Assembly: GCA_946699065.1 (NCBI GenBank)
Contig: CAMPDV010000128.1
Coordinates: 1 to 64,000 of the forward strand
From: Loxodes magnus
Taxonomy: Eukaryota; Ciliophora; Karyorelictea; Loxodida; Loxodidae
Length of the DNA stretch: 64,000 bases
Reading direction: 5' to 3'
Below the pieces are notes generated by a model. That model made no database searches and was not told the origin of the DNA. It worked only from the letters and a program-made list of their open reading frames with translations. Below, one piece after another: positions 22,563-33,957 of the stretch; position 1 is the first letter of the stretch, and each line of letters opens with the position of its first letter. The translations under genes were made by a program, and so were the position numbers.

Positions 22563-22848
22563 AGATGGTGGGAGCTGAGATTGACTTTCTGAATCATGTT
22601 TTCTGGTTTTATGGCTAGGAACAAGCTCCTTTCCTGTCGCTGAGAAAGTCCCTGGTCAAAGTCAACCTTTGGAAGGGAACGCCTTCCTTTTGATTATCCA
22701 CTCCTGGTAGGGGCTTGAAGCCTGGCTGCCCATAGCGATGGAGCTCCTTGGCAGCTGCTTTTCGAAAGCAACAGGATATCCCCGTTATCCCATGAAGGGA
22801 GTGTTGGGGTCGTTAAACTGCAAGAAGTTGCAGTCTAAAACTCTTTAA
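22563..22848 (+). repeat. Dispersed GC-richer repeat REP-A, copy 2
   Basis: About 285 bp matching 3402-3670 in inverted orientation, with a small insertion (gccttccttttgattatcca region) relative to copy 1. It lies directly after the triplet tail of the LINE fragment. No protein function is apparent, though one frame is free of nonsense under the reassigned code, as is nearly any frame. Confidence 0.75.
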
Positions 22849-23727
22849 GTTTAAAATTAATTAATTATTTCCTTGAAATCTACTAATATTAACTATTGTT
22901 TTTCATTTACAATTAATCAAAAAAAAATGAGTTCTTTAACCTTTCATTATCTAAAAAAATAAAATAAAAATAAGTTTCTTAATAATTAGTTTAATTAAAA
23001 GTAACACATAAAAAACATCAAATTATTTAAAACAAAGTACAAATCTTTCGAACTTATAAGATAAAATAATTAAATTATCCACTTTCTACAACTATTTTAT
23101 TTAAATTTTTTACTATTAAAGATCCCTCATCATTTATTACTTTTATTAAAGGTTTATTCTAAGAAAATTAGTTAAATAAATTAAAGAAATAAAATAAAAG
23201 TTGCAGGAAGTAAATATTTAAAACTAACCAGAAAGAAAATGTTTAATCAGTAATTTTATTTTGCGATTTTTAAATTATAAATTATAAATTTTAATTTAAT
23301 TTTTAAAATAATCTTTAATAAAACTAATTATGCCTGTTAAAGTAATTAAAATTATTATTTATTTATAGTCAAACTGTGAATTTTTACCTAATGGAGATGA
23401 AACAAAAATTGGTGTAATTGTTAAAGTAAATGAATAAGCAAACTAAATAGTTAATTTGCATTTGATAATTAATTTCCATTAACTTAAATTAAAGAAATAA
23501 AGTGAAATTAGATAAAGAAACAAAATAGAAAAATGATAATTCTGAAATGTTCTAATCTTAAACTTATAAATAGCAAACCTATGTAATGAAATAACTATCT
23601 AAATCTTAATATATTAAATAAAATGATTCTATTATATGCGATAGTTAATCATTTTAACTTTTTGCTTCTTAAATTTTTTTAAATATTACTAAAATCGCAA
23701 TTTATAAGCCTTTATATTTAACTAATT
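22849..23727. other. AT-rich spacer, no gene supported
   Basis: Very AT-rich with short A and T runs. No repeat, RNA or convincing frame was identified. Confidence 0.45.
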
Positions 23728-24870
23728 AGAACAATAAATAAATTTCAAAGATGAGCTTAAAGATTAAGACTACAAACATAAAGAAATTTAAGAGGAAATA
23801 TGTATAAGAAGCCTTCATTGTTTTTATCCTCTTTGACAAATATTACAACTAGATGGATATTTGTATGACAGGCAAGCAAGAATGTAAAGAATAAATATAA
23901 ATTGACTTTGTTAATTAAAAAAAATTGAAGTACATGATTAATTAGAAAAAAATTGGTTCTGTTTGAGTGATATTTAAGTAGAAATTGATAAAGGAAAAGG
24001 TAATTAAAATAAGCAAGTGTTTCATAATTATTTTAAACTAAATATTAATTATCTTAATAAATTCTAGTTATATAAGATATTATAATCCATTATTTAAGCT
24101 TTAATATAACTTTCACCATTTAAATAAAAAATATCTTAAGCTTGAAGAAAATTATATAAAAAAGTATAGAGATGAAGAAGGAAAATTTTTCTTACTATTT
24201 GCTAAATTCTTATTTTAAAAGTTTCTATAGTCTATGATTTAATCATATGATCTTTATTCTAAGTATTAAGAATATAAAAAAATGTCTAGAAACTTAATGC
24301 TTTAATTTCTTTATTTTAGAATTATCTTAAAATCAAAACTTTCCCAGTAATATAAATATCATAGGGAGAAGCAGGTTTTCACTATTGCAAAAAATATAGC
24401 AAAAGTAGTAGTTTGTAAGGTAAAAAGATTTTAACCAACGGAGAAAGAAGTTGAGTCATTTTTAACTTTAGCATAGTTTTCCTAAGTTATTTCAGTAAAC
24501 TATGCATTTTAATAGCCAAATTTTTCGTTAAGGAGTTAAATTTTGAAATGGTAAGTAGTTCTCTTGTTAAAAAAACGTAGATACATTAAGAAATAATAGA
24601 GCTATCTAATAAGTTACAGATGAAAGAATAAGTCACTTAAAGTATTATTCAGTTAAGCTAGGGAGTAATAATATTTTACTAGATTTTTTAAAGTTTCGAT
24701 CACATAAATGCAAAATAAAATTAAGATAATAATAAAGAGATGAAGATGTTTAGTAAGACAGAGCTAAATAACTTCAGTAAGAATGTTAAGAACCAATTTA
24801 TAGCTTAAAGATTGGCTTAACATTTTAAGCCTTAAATAACCTTCTCATTATTCTAAAGCTTTCTGTTCTT
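23728..24870 (+). repeat. Duplicated AT-rich block, copy 1 (second copy at 40995-41890)
   Basis: About 440 bp at 23728-24190 is almost identical to 40995-41432; shared segments include ggatatttgtatgacaggca and tcttaagcttgaagaaaatt. The match resumes, more diverged, at about 24420-24870 versus 41440-41890. In between, copy 1 carries about 220 bp that copy 2 lacks. In copy 1 a late frame (24600-24850) reads DERISHLKYYSVKLGSNN, but copy 2 has indels in it. A possible intron starts at a GTAATT near 23.99 kb and ends TTCTAG near 24.06 kb. It is probably a decayed gene or element rather than two working genes. Confidence 0.7.
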
Positions 24871-24909
24871 CCGAGTATTTTTAAAGTTTTTTTGAGATAG
24901 ACAGTTTAG

Positions 24910-25990
24910 ATTAAGTCTTATTGGAGAAATAAATATTCTATCCAGCATATAGCGGAACTTGCTTACTCAAATCTTTTTATTGGAAGAGAAACAGAAAAAT
25001 AGTTAAAGCGAGAACAAAAATAAATTTTGCAGAATCCAAGACTAAAGATTAAATAAGTTGATAAAATATTACTTTGGAATATCTAATATAGCTAAACTAA
25101 AAAATCCTTAAACTAAGCTAAAAGATTAAGCATCATAAAGTTGACTAAAGAAAGAAGCTTCTTATTAATAGTACTGATAGGTTAATATTTAACAAGGAGA
25201 TTTGAGAATACTGCAAATAAGAATTTTGAAGCATATGTTTATAAAAATTTATGAAATCTAATTAGTTGCTTATTTTCAAAAGTTAAGTAAATAAAATATT
25301 TAGTTGCTTGAAGCTTAAAAGAAGAGAAATTTCTATCAAAAGGCATTGATGTGTTGATAGATTTAAGGAAATAGAAATCTAATTAAGAGAAAATCTTACT
25401 TTTGGTGATGTGTCTTTACTAGCCACTCTTTATTTATAATTAATAATCTACCTTTACAAGCAAACAAAAAACAACTATCCTCTGAAAAGATCAAACACAA
25501 TGAGAAGAAAGTTATTAGAGGCATTTAATTTCCTGGTCATAGGAGGACTACTTTTGAAGTTTATTTTCAAAGAGAATAATCTTTCTTTACAAATTCTTTT
25601 AGATAATTGAGCATATTTCTGCCAAAAATCTTTCAATTATTCTTTGATTCATCTTTCCAGAAGAATAGCTAAACTAGAAAGCGAGCTAGCAGATTATATA
25701 AATACTTAGGCAAGTGTACCTTTCCAATAAGCTGTAAGAATAAATACTAAACTCAATAAGAATATAAGTGGGCTTACTTAAAATTAATAGTTCAGCGTCA
25801 ATAGTAATAGAAGCGAAATCTAAGATTGCTTAAGGGATTCGAAACTAACAACATTAAGAATACACTTAATTAAATACAATATTCTAGAACTTCAGTCAAT
25901 AATCTAGGAAGAATAAATAATTGAGTAGAAGAATATATTGATCAGTAAATTCTTTAATAGAAATAATTTTTATTAACTAAATATAGAACT
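24910..25990 (+). CDS. Candidate gene, unidentified, reassigned code
   Basis: Under TAA/TAG=Gln and TGA=Trp the frame from 24910 gives a protein-like chain (HIAELAYSNLFIGRETEK, RRFENTANKNFEAYVYK, FLSKGIDVLIDLRK) to about 25640. A second frame continues at 25670-25990 (LYKYLGKCTFPISCKN, GRINNWVEEYIDQQ). The standard code would break it every few codons. No conserved domain is recognised; charged and hydrophobic residues are mixed as in a soluble protein. Start, end and the frame change near 25.65 kb are unresolved, and could be an intron, decay or a sequencing indel. Confidence 0.42.
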
Positions 25991-27128
25991 AAAAAGAGAA
26001 TTTCAACTTAAATTTATTGACTTAAGCTTTGAGATTAAGAATTTACAATAATGTAAGTAATAATATTTTTATTTGAACTTCTACTTGATGAATGTCGCTT
26101 TGAATAAAATGCTTAATATAATTTAAATCTGTTTATAAATAGAGAAATCACTTAGAATATTATAAAGTTTTAAAAGTATTTATCTTGGTCAATAATTTTG
26201 TGAATGAGTAAGAAACTATTAGCCAAATACAAGAAATGAATTCCTTCGTAAAATTATTTTTAATCCTAATATTACGGAATCTTCTTTTCTTTATCTTCTT
26301 TAGTCAATTTTAGAATAATAATCACTAGAGGAAAGATAAAACCTTAATAAATGCTTAGCCGTATTATAGTAGCTTATGCTTTTTAAAAAGTGAGCGAGTC
26401 ATAAAGAAGAGGTTTTGGAGATAAATATTACTTCAAAGCATCCTAGTCATTTATTATAAGACTAGCTTAAAATTTTCACATCAATAAACAAAATAGCAAT
26501 TCTAAGAAAATCTAGTTAATTTATTATCCCAAATTTAAATATATTACAAATTTCTGAGAAATCAGCTACAGAAAAATAAACATTGCTTATCTCTTTACTA
26601 AGCACCATTATTAGAAAGCTAGAATAAATTCTTTATCACCAGTTAGATAAATAAAACATCGCAACTTTAATTTTGCAAAACATTTTGAAAATATTCCGCA
26701 TGATAAAGTTCTTAATCTTTAGATATTTCAATTAAATCATCTTTAGTCCATTTTTACTTCTCTGTCTTTAGCTTTAATTTTCTCTTCAGTTTTTAATCTT
26801 AATTGTTTGTTGTAACTATTTATTGACGATTAAACCTCCCTTTTTTCTTCAAATTTCACTCTTTAATTGTAAATTCAAATTTTTATTATTAAGTTATAAA
26901 AGCTTGAAGAACCAAAAAACATGTTTAAATGAAGCTTTTAAGTAAATTTTTAAAATCTATTAGAATATAGTAATAAAGGAAATTCTCTGAGGTATCGAAA
27001 AAAATATTAAGAGCTTTAATTTGCAAATATAAGGTAATTTATTTAAGTTCTATTAGCACTGAAGGTTCATACCAAAAGGAATAAATATAAGACAAAATAC
27101 ACAATCAGTCAATCAAGTCTTTGGAAAA
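25991..27128. other. AT-rich, probably partly coding, not resolved
   Basis: No frame could be followed with confidence. Short protein-like pieces occur on the plus strand, continuing the character of the neighbouring candidate genes. No repeat or RNA is recognised. Confidence 0.3.
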
Positions 27129-28104
27129 AATCTTAAGGATAAACTTGTAAAGGAGAAATCTTGAAACTTTCAAAGATACAGAGAAACAATAGAATGGTTT
27201 ACTAAGCCAATTGAACTTAAACTCTATTCTCATAACTTTATTTTAAAAAAGTACCACCAGCATAGTCTTAGAACATTCTTAGAATCTATTTAGTTCTACG
27301 AAAAGCAATTAATTGAATCTTAGATTAGACTTAAATTGCAAAGGGAAGCTTATAAGCATAATTATTAAACATTTAATAATAAAATTAAAAAGCTTAATTG
27401 CTTAGTTAATGAGACATAATGTAGTACTTATAGTCTAAGCTATAAATATTACAAGAGGGTTAAATATAAAAGTTTTTTAATTTAATTATAATTAATTCTC
27501 TCTTCTCTAAAGCAATAAGCTATTCAAGTTTGAGACATTAAGTTCTAACTTATTATATGAAGAAAGAATTAAAAAAATAATTTTCTAAAATGATTTATAA
27601 TAATATAGAAGAGTCTATATTTCTTACTGGCTGTAGAATTTAAAATCAAAAGATGAAAAGCCTAAACCAATAAAAAGAATTATTATTATTTTTAGACAGA
27701 AATGAGAAACAATTATTATTTTACCAAAGTAGAAAAGACTGGAACTAATTAAAAGACTATTTGTTGATAGACTTATATATAAGAGCCTTTATTATTAATA
27801 CTAATATAACTATTTGTTTAGATTTATAGATAAAATCGTATAAAAATATCTTAATTAAACTGTAGAACTTTAAGTTTAATATTAATATATCTCTAATGGT
27901 TATTATCTATACTACTAAATTTTTATTTATTTATATTTTTATCTTTATTTATAAAGTTTTTCCAAACTTATCTAAAGCACTTGAATTCAAACAATTCTTA
28001 ATATGGAACAAAAAGGAGAGTAAAAATTTAAAGTTTTTGCTAAAATAATTTAGTAAAAAAGTGAAATGAGGAATAATACTAAATAGATATAATATATTAT
28101 ATTA
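27129..28104 (+). CDS. Candidate gene, unidentified, reassigned code
   Basis: Frame from 27129 reads NLKDKLVKEKSWNFQRY, then TIEWFTKPIELKLYSHN, SLRTFLESIQFYEKQL and IRLKLQREAYKHNYQ, with Gln from TAA/TAG. It continues to about 27545. A second frame beginning at ATG 27557 gives NIEESIFLTGCRIQNQK, LLLFLDRNEKQLLFYQ and DWNQLKDYLLIDLYIR, and includes a hydrophobic stretch near 27.93 kb that might be a membrane segment. No family is recognised. The two parts may be one gene interrupted by a frame change. Confidence 0.42.
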
Positions 28105-28714
28105 GTTAGACTTTACTCTATTATTACATAGATACCTAATATTTGTTTTTTTGTTATATTTTTCAAATATAGTAGCTTTTTGAAAGCTTCTATAAATCAT
28201 TACTAATATCTCTTTATACCAACATCACTATTTGCTTTTTCTTCTACTAAAGAATTTGGAGGAATGATTATTCATTTGCTATTATGATTATTAAAAGAGC
28301 ATACTTTTATAAATAAAGGAGTTTAAGATTATATGTTACCAATCTAAATAACCAAGATTTTATGCCTTATTAGTTTTCTCTTTTTAGATATATTAACTTC
28401 TTAGTAAAGGCTTCATATCTCTAGCTTCTGTCTTTTTATTTGCCTTTATAAAGTTTTAAAGAAAATTTTATTTTCTTTTAAGATTAAAGCTCTCCTCTAT
28501 AAAAATTTTGCTTGAATTAAACAGTAATATTAATTCAAAAAAGGGAGTTATTATTAAGTGGTAATGAGTATAATAATAGCAATATGACTTACTAGAATCT
28601 AATTAATAATAAGAATATTAATTTGAAATGCTAGTTAAAGATAATTAGATTAATTAAGATTATTAAAGCTACTAAATCAAATAGTGGTTATATTAATGAA
28701 ATCAACTAAAAGAA
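28105..28714. other. Intergenic AT-rich sequence between convergent candidates
   Basis: Lies between the plus-strand candidate ending near 28.1 kb and the minus-strand candidate ending near 28.7 kb. No RNA or repeat is seen. Confidence 0.35.
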
Positions 28715-30110
28715 CATTTTAATTGCATAATCTTTCTTTAAGTTTAATTTAATCTCTAATTTTAACTTTTAATTAATAAGTAAAACTGGGTGCTTTTTAT
28801 ATTTTTGAACCATTTATTTGCATTTTATTTACTTGAAGAATTATGAATTTACCTATGACTGTCGTTTTCATTATGTCTTTTAGTCTTATTGATAGATATT
28901 ATTAAAGAGTTTCACTTTAAAATTAGTATCTTTAAATTCTTCTTTTTTGCTAGGATAAAAGCTAATTTTTAGTGTTTTCTTAGATTTATTAAAAAATCTA
29001 TTTGGATTTTGTAAATTTTTTGCTTATAAGTTTTACATTTTTCCCTATAAATGCAAAATACGGGTTTGCTTTAGATAGCATTAGACTAATTATCTAATTT
29101 TATTTTATTTATATCTGTGCTTTTTTAGAATTTTTACCCATATTTTCTTGCTTCTTTCATAAGTCACTTTTTCTATATTTTTCCTGTTGTAGGAAAAGCT
29201 ACTTTAAGGTTTTGCAATTAAAGCTTTGTTTATAGCATTTCAAACATTTTTTTATTGAGCAAATCCAAAATAATTTTCTTAAATTTTTGCTTTACTCGAA
29301 TAAAATTACGAACTGACAGAAGAACTATCTTTAATTTATCCCTAATTGCTTTGTCTCGCTTTTTTTCTGAATATTTTATGTCTAGTTTATTATACCAAAG
29401 TTTACACAATATACTCTCAATCGAATTTATTTCTTTTTTAGTTCCAATCATTCCAGTATTTTTGATAAAGTCTAGAAGTAAAAATTTTTTATTTAGGGTT
29501 GCGTAAAGTTTTTATGCTTAGTTTTTAACATTATGCTCTGATTTGTCAATTCTGATTTTTAATCTCTTTAATATTTTAAACTTAACCATTAGTTCTAAAT
29601 TGAGAGAAATTAAGCCCATTTCTCAGTCAGCTTATGAAGAACCAAGAGTAAATAAGAGATTAAAGTCGTTCTCTCCGTTTTCTATTTTATCAATTGTATC
29701 TTTTTTAAATTTGAAGTGAAATAAGTAAGGTTCATTTATTATAATTAGAGCATATATTGAACTAGTAATTACCATAGCATTATTAAGCATCACTAAAGAA
29801 TTAAAGCTTTTTTAATTAAATAGTCTTCATCTATTATTATTATGCTTTAGTTCTTACTTTTTAATAGACTCCTTTAATTAATCTTTAGCCTCATTATTAA
29901 TGTTTCTTAATTACATTTAACTGCTACATTATTAAAGTGAGAAACTAATTCTTTGCTTCTTAATTTCTAATATTATACTGCTATTAGTTACTAAAAGAGA
30001 GATATAGAAACATAGATAATCTAATGAGTTAATTAAAATTTTATAGAATAGAGCTTCATATAATAGTTAAAAGGAATAGATTTACTAATTTAACTAAATA
30101 AATAGCCAAC
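28715..30110 (-). CDS. Candidate gene of at least 460 codons, unidentified
   Basis: One uninterrupted frame from about 30110 down to 28715 under the reassigned code. Protein-like segments in order: EALFYKILINSLDYLCFY, NEAKDQLKESIKKQELK, AMVITSSIYALIIINEPY, DTIDKIENGENDFNLLF, SSQADWEMGLISLNLEL (Trp=TGA), KKEINSIESILCKLWYN, VAFPTTGKIQKKWLMKE. In 42 codons around the Glu/Asp-rich part, G is at codon position 1 thirteen times against four and four, a coding signature. Upstream (30120-30365), other frames give GIKQKAWKEVKEETML and ISESIEIVCGNNWK, so the gene probably starts further up with one or two frame changes. No domain recognised. Confidence 0.55.
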
Positions 30111-30730
30111 ATTGTTTCTTCTTTTACCTCTTTCCAAGCTTTTTATTTTATACCTCTATTCATAATTTCTTTTAAGCTCGATAAATCTGAGCCTTGACTT
30201 TTGAAAGTTTCTGGTATTTAAATTTTTATTTCCAGTTATTGCCACAAACAATTTCAATGCTTTCAGATATTTCCTATCAAATTAACTTGTAGCTTTATTA
30301 TATTTTCCTGTAATTAATTTGTGGATGCTTAACAATATCAATATCAAAGGAGTTAACTTGATTGCTATAAATAAACTCCTTCTTCTTATGAGTGCAAAGG
30401 TTTAAAAATTACAAGCATTTCTTTAGTTATTTTCCAGATAATCTTTTATACTTTCTCTCTTTACATTTAGGTACTAGAGTCTTTTTGTATCAGTAAGATA
30501 CTTATGCTTATAGTTATTTAGAATACTGGATTTAACTAGATAGTCTTTTTCTCTTAAGATAATGATAGCTTAAATATCTCTTTGAATAGTATTAATTAAT
30601 CTAAAAATAAATTAGTATATTTGCTATTTATTTATACTTTAAACTCTAATATTGCTATTCATATTTTACTACATCCAACTCAGATAAAAAATAAAGTAGA
30701 TAATAGCACAGCAAAATACTTAAAAGAAGG

Positions 30731-31684
30731 ATGGAGATTTTATTTAGAGTAATACTTTACTAAAGAAGAGTATTTAGGAGTTAGAAGACAGTAGAACGAA
30801 ATATAGGAATGATAGAAGAATAAAAAGATTATTAGTTTTATGGTAGGCAATTAATAGCTAGGCTTTGGATATTAGAACTTTTAATTAAGATATTTTTAAT
30901 CATTTTTACTTTATGCTCAGATACTAAATTTCATCGTCTAGTCATTGATGAAAACTATATAAAAAAGATAAAAGTTTCAATCAATTAAAGGGATTTCGGT
31001 TATGATTAATTAACAAAGGAGACAGAAATAAGGTTATGAAATTAGGAAGACGAGAAAAGCAATCCTCAAGAATTAGTCGAAGGCTTTTATCAAAATGTAA
31101 AGCACTTTCATAAGTTGATAGTATAGGAACAATAAAATTGCTGGGTGCGATCATTGATCAGTTAGAGACATAGATACTACTACATTAGAATTAAAAGGTT
31201 CGTATTAATGAATAGTTTCTAAACCTTGCTATAATAAAAAAGAGATATTAGATATCTAGCATGTGTTAAAATAGGAATGTAAATGAAAGATGTCATATGT
31301 AGATCTTTAAACACATGCATAAATAATAAAATTTGCTTATATAGAAAAAGCAATTTTTTTCAAGTGAAATAACAAAAGCATAAATATCTTCTTAGTTTAA
31401 GCTATAAAAATATAAGGAAAAAGGATTTAAAGTTTGGTATCCATAGTTTTTAAGACAGTGAGGAAATTGATATTTAAAGATTGAATAATAAAATTTAAAT
31501 TATTTTAGAAATGTCAAACAGATATAAAAAGCTAGAAGTTAAATCTTCTAATAAAAACTTGGTTTAAGAAGTAAAAATCAGCAGAAATTTTATTCTTTAA
31601 GTTTGAATCAGTTTTTATAAGAATTTAAAGAGTTTATAGATATAAAATGAAAATCCCAATAAAGTCTTATACACAAAAACGTAA
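30731..31684 (+). CDS. Candidate gene of about 317 codons, unidentified
   Basis: ATG 30731 opens one continuous frame (MEILFRVILYQRRVF). It continues RNIGMIEEQKDYQFYGRQ, FHRLVIDENYIKKIK, QLTKETEIRLWNQEDEKS and PQELVEGFYQNVKHFHKL, and codon phase was checked at several points as far as 31679. In 68 codons from 30947, G is at position 1 nineteen times against ten and fourteen. A hydrophobic stretch (about residues 41-57) could be membrane-associated. VIDENYI loosely recalls a DDE-transposase first motif, but no second or third motif was found, so no function is claimed. The end is set at the first TAA after the protein-like part; with TAA as Gln the frame continues to a TGA about 100 nt further. 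Confidence 0.52.
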
Positions 31685-31685
31685 G

Positions 31686-32650
31686 GTTAGCATATAAATT
31701 TCTTGATTGCCAATTCTCTTTTTATGTAGTTTTAGAGTCCTCTTAGTCGATTGCTTGAACTTAGAATTTTTAGTTTTCTATTAGAATGAAAGCTAGAAAT
31801 ATTATTTTAAAACTAAAATAACTCTACAAATTTATGTGCCTCATTTTATAATTTTTACCTTATTTGGATCAAAAGTAAATAAGATATTAAGCTAAATTTA
31901 CTTATTATGCTAACTTTTGGTCTTTAATTAGCTTTTGAGCGTTAATCACTAGTGTAGTTTATAACATCTTTAAGTTAGTCAAATTAAAAGATAAATCTTT
32001 CTTATGCCTACCTAACTTGTAGTTACTAAGGTTTTACAGATCCTTCTCAATTTTGTTCTTTTTAAATAAATATCTAAAGATTTGATAGTTTAATCTTTTA
32101 GCTTCAAGCATTATTTAAATTTCTGTTAGCTTCTCTTTAGTATTCTTATCCTCTTAGAGTCAAAAGAGAGCTGGCCAATTAAGCTATTTTTTATTTTCTA
32201 CATTCTATACATTTTAGCAGGCTATAATAAAAATATCAAAACTAGCTCTAATTGCATCTCATTCCTAAGGGTTCTCTCTATTTAATATCTTTTATTCCTT
32301 TAAATTTGTTTTCTTTTAAATGGCTTTTAACTTATTAATTGACCTCTCCTTATTAAAATAACTTATGAAGCCTTCTGTTATAAGTTTCCCCAACTTCAGT
32401 TTACATATTTCCTTTCTTAATCTTAAGTAGAATTATTTTATCTTATTTAAGCTTTTTATTGTTTAAGACTATTAAGTTTAGCAATAGCTATTTATATATC
32501 ACTGATTCTTTATATTCTAAGCTATTTTCTCTAAAATGCTACTAGTTCCTCTAATAATCTTTCCTTTCTTGTATCTCAAGGTTTACTTCTTTGTCACCTT
32601 GATTTAATAAGCTCTGTCTATAAATACTTTCTATTGCTTATTTTGTTCTA
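31686..32650 (-). CDS. Candidate gene, unidentified, convergent with the previous one
   Basis: From 32411 down to 31686 a single frame of about 240 codons reads EICKLKLGKLITEGFIS, RENPQEWDAIRASFDIFI, NVENKKQLNWPALFWLQ, NLTNLKMLQTTLVINAQK and FKIIFLAFILIENQKFQ; several Trp are TGA. Upstream (32650-32405) another frame supplies QAIESIYRQSLLNQGDK and ENSLEYKESVIYKQLLL, so the gene probably extends there across a 1-nt frame change. No family recognised. It meets the plus-strand candidate at 31684 tail to tail with virtually no spacer, as in compact ciliate genomes. Confidence 0.5.
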
Positions 32651-33093
32651 ATTTTTGTTTTAAAATTAAGTTTAAGATTCAAAAGATGCCTAAAGAATGT
32701 ATAAAGCTAAATGAATAAACTAGCAAATTCAATTAATTACATAACAAAGCTAACTTAACTCAAACTAAGAATTCAACTAAAACCTCTCATTAACCATACT
32801 CTACCACTACCTTAGGACCCTGCATTCCATATTATACAGCCTTGTCTTTAATCATTTTACTTTGCCTAGCATACTTCAAAGGCTGCATTTTAGTAAGTTA
32901 AAGATATTTGACCTCACTTAGATTGCTTTCTCATAAAGTTAGATCCTTTTTTACAAAAGCTAATTATTATAGCCTAAAAGACAAGATTGATGCTAAATAC
33001 TTATATTCGTCTAAGATGAAAAGCTTAGACAATATAATATAAACATAAGACTTAATAGATAGAGACCAGAAAGGTTAAGCAAGCTTATTTATA

Positions 33094-33957
33094 ATGGTTA
33101 GATTGGTGTGTTGGTCAAAGCATTTAAAAGGAGACTAGTAACAGCATGATATAACGATTTCATCAATTTAAATAAGCATTAAGGTTGCATACACTATTCA
33201 GGTTGCTTATGATAAAGCAATTAAAGTTAGATCAAGTAAATTGAAGGCTTAGCTTATATTATATTAGAAGCAAAGCGGCTGATAATTACCAAGATAATTT
33301 AATTAAGAAGCAAATCTTTAATAATTAGCTTTAGTAGTTTGAACATAGTAATTAAAATACAAAAAAGAGGAAGAAATTCAAGCTTGAGTAGTAAGCAGAT
33401 TAAGAAAAAGAAAATCTTATATATCGAGAAGATAATTTTAAAGATTGTAGGAACAAGAAAAGGAATCAATAAATAAATAAGAATTTTAAACTTTTTAGAA
33501 ACAAAAGAAGTCTAGTTAAATAGTGCCAAGAACACATACAATTACTTTAATTTTAGATTTGGTTTAAGTAAAAAGATCCAGAATTAAATTATAAAATTAA
33601 GATATCGTTGCTAAATTCAAAAATATCATTAATTAATGCATAAGAAGTTTTAAGAATGTTGATTCATGCTATAACTTATTTTTCTTTGATTGCCTTAAAA
33701 GATCAACTTAATGCAATAACTTTCATTCTTTTGAGACTCCCTTTTAATACATTTTAGCCTTTCTGTGTCTAATTTTGTATATAGCTTCACTTTCTTTAAT
33801 TAAACAGGCTTCCCTTCCATCTGCCTTATAAGTAATAGTCTAATAAATAGCCTCAAATAAGCCATAATTCATTTTAGAAACCCCTCTTTTATATTTTTTT
33901 CTTCGAGGGATTGTTACCCAACAATATTTAAAGATCAAAGTTAACTTAATATCATAA
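33094..33957 (+). CDS. Candidate membrane protein of about 287 codons
   Basis: ATG 33094 begins MVRLVCWSKHLKGD. The same frame runs without a break through KVAYTIQVAYDKAIKVR, EANLQQLALVVWTQQ, YKKEEEIQAWVVSRLRKR and IVAKFKNIINQCIRSFKN to a hydrophobic segment FQYILAFLCLILYIASLS near residues 222-240, most likely membrane-spanning, then a C-terminal tail ending VNLIS before TAA 33955-33957. Under the standard code it would contain dozens of stops. The central basic, Gln-rich part (RLRKRKSYISRRQF) is lysine/arginine-dense. No homologue is recognised. The true stop is uncertain because TAA reads as Gln. Confidence 0.5.

Noticed and set aside
29230..30365. Similarity of the minus-strand gene to calcium-release channels (IP3 receptor-like)
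   Set aside because: Only vague resemblance of a short segment (IVCGNNWK); no pore or ligand-binding motif was seen.
30947..30967. VIDENYI as the first motif of a DDE transposase
   Set aside because: No second Asp or Glu motif with suitable spacing and no terminal inverted repeats were recognised.
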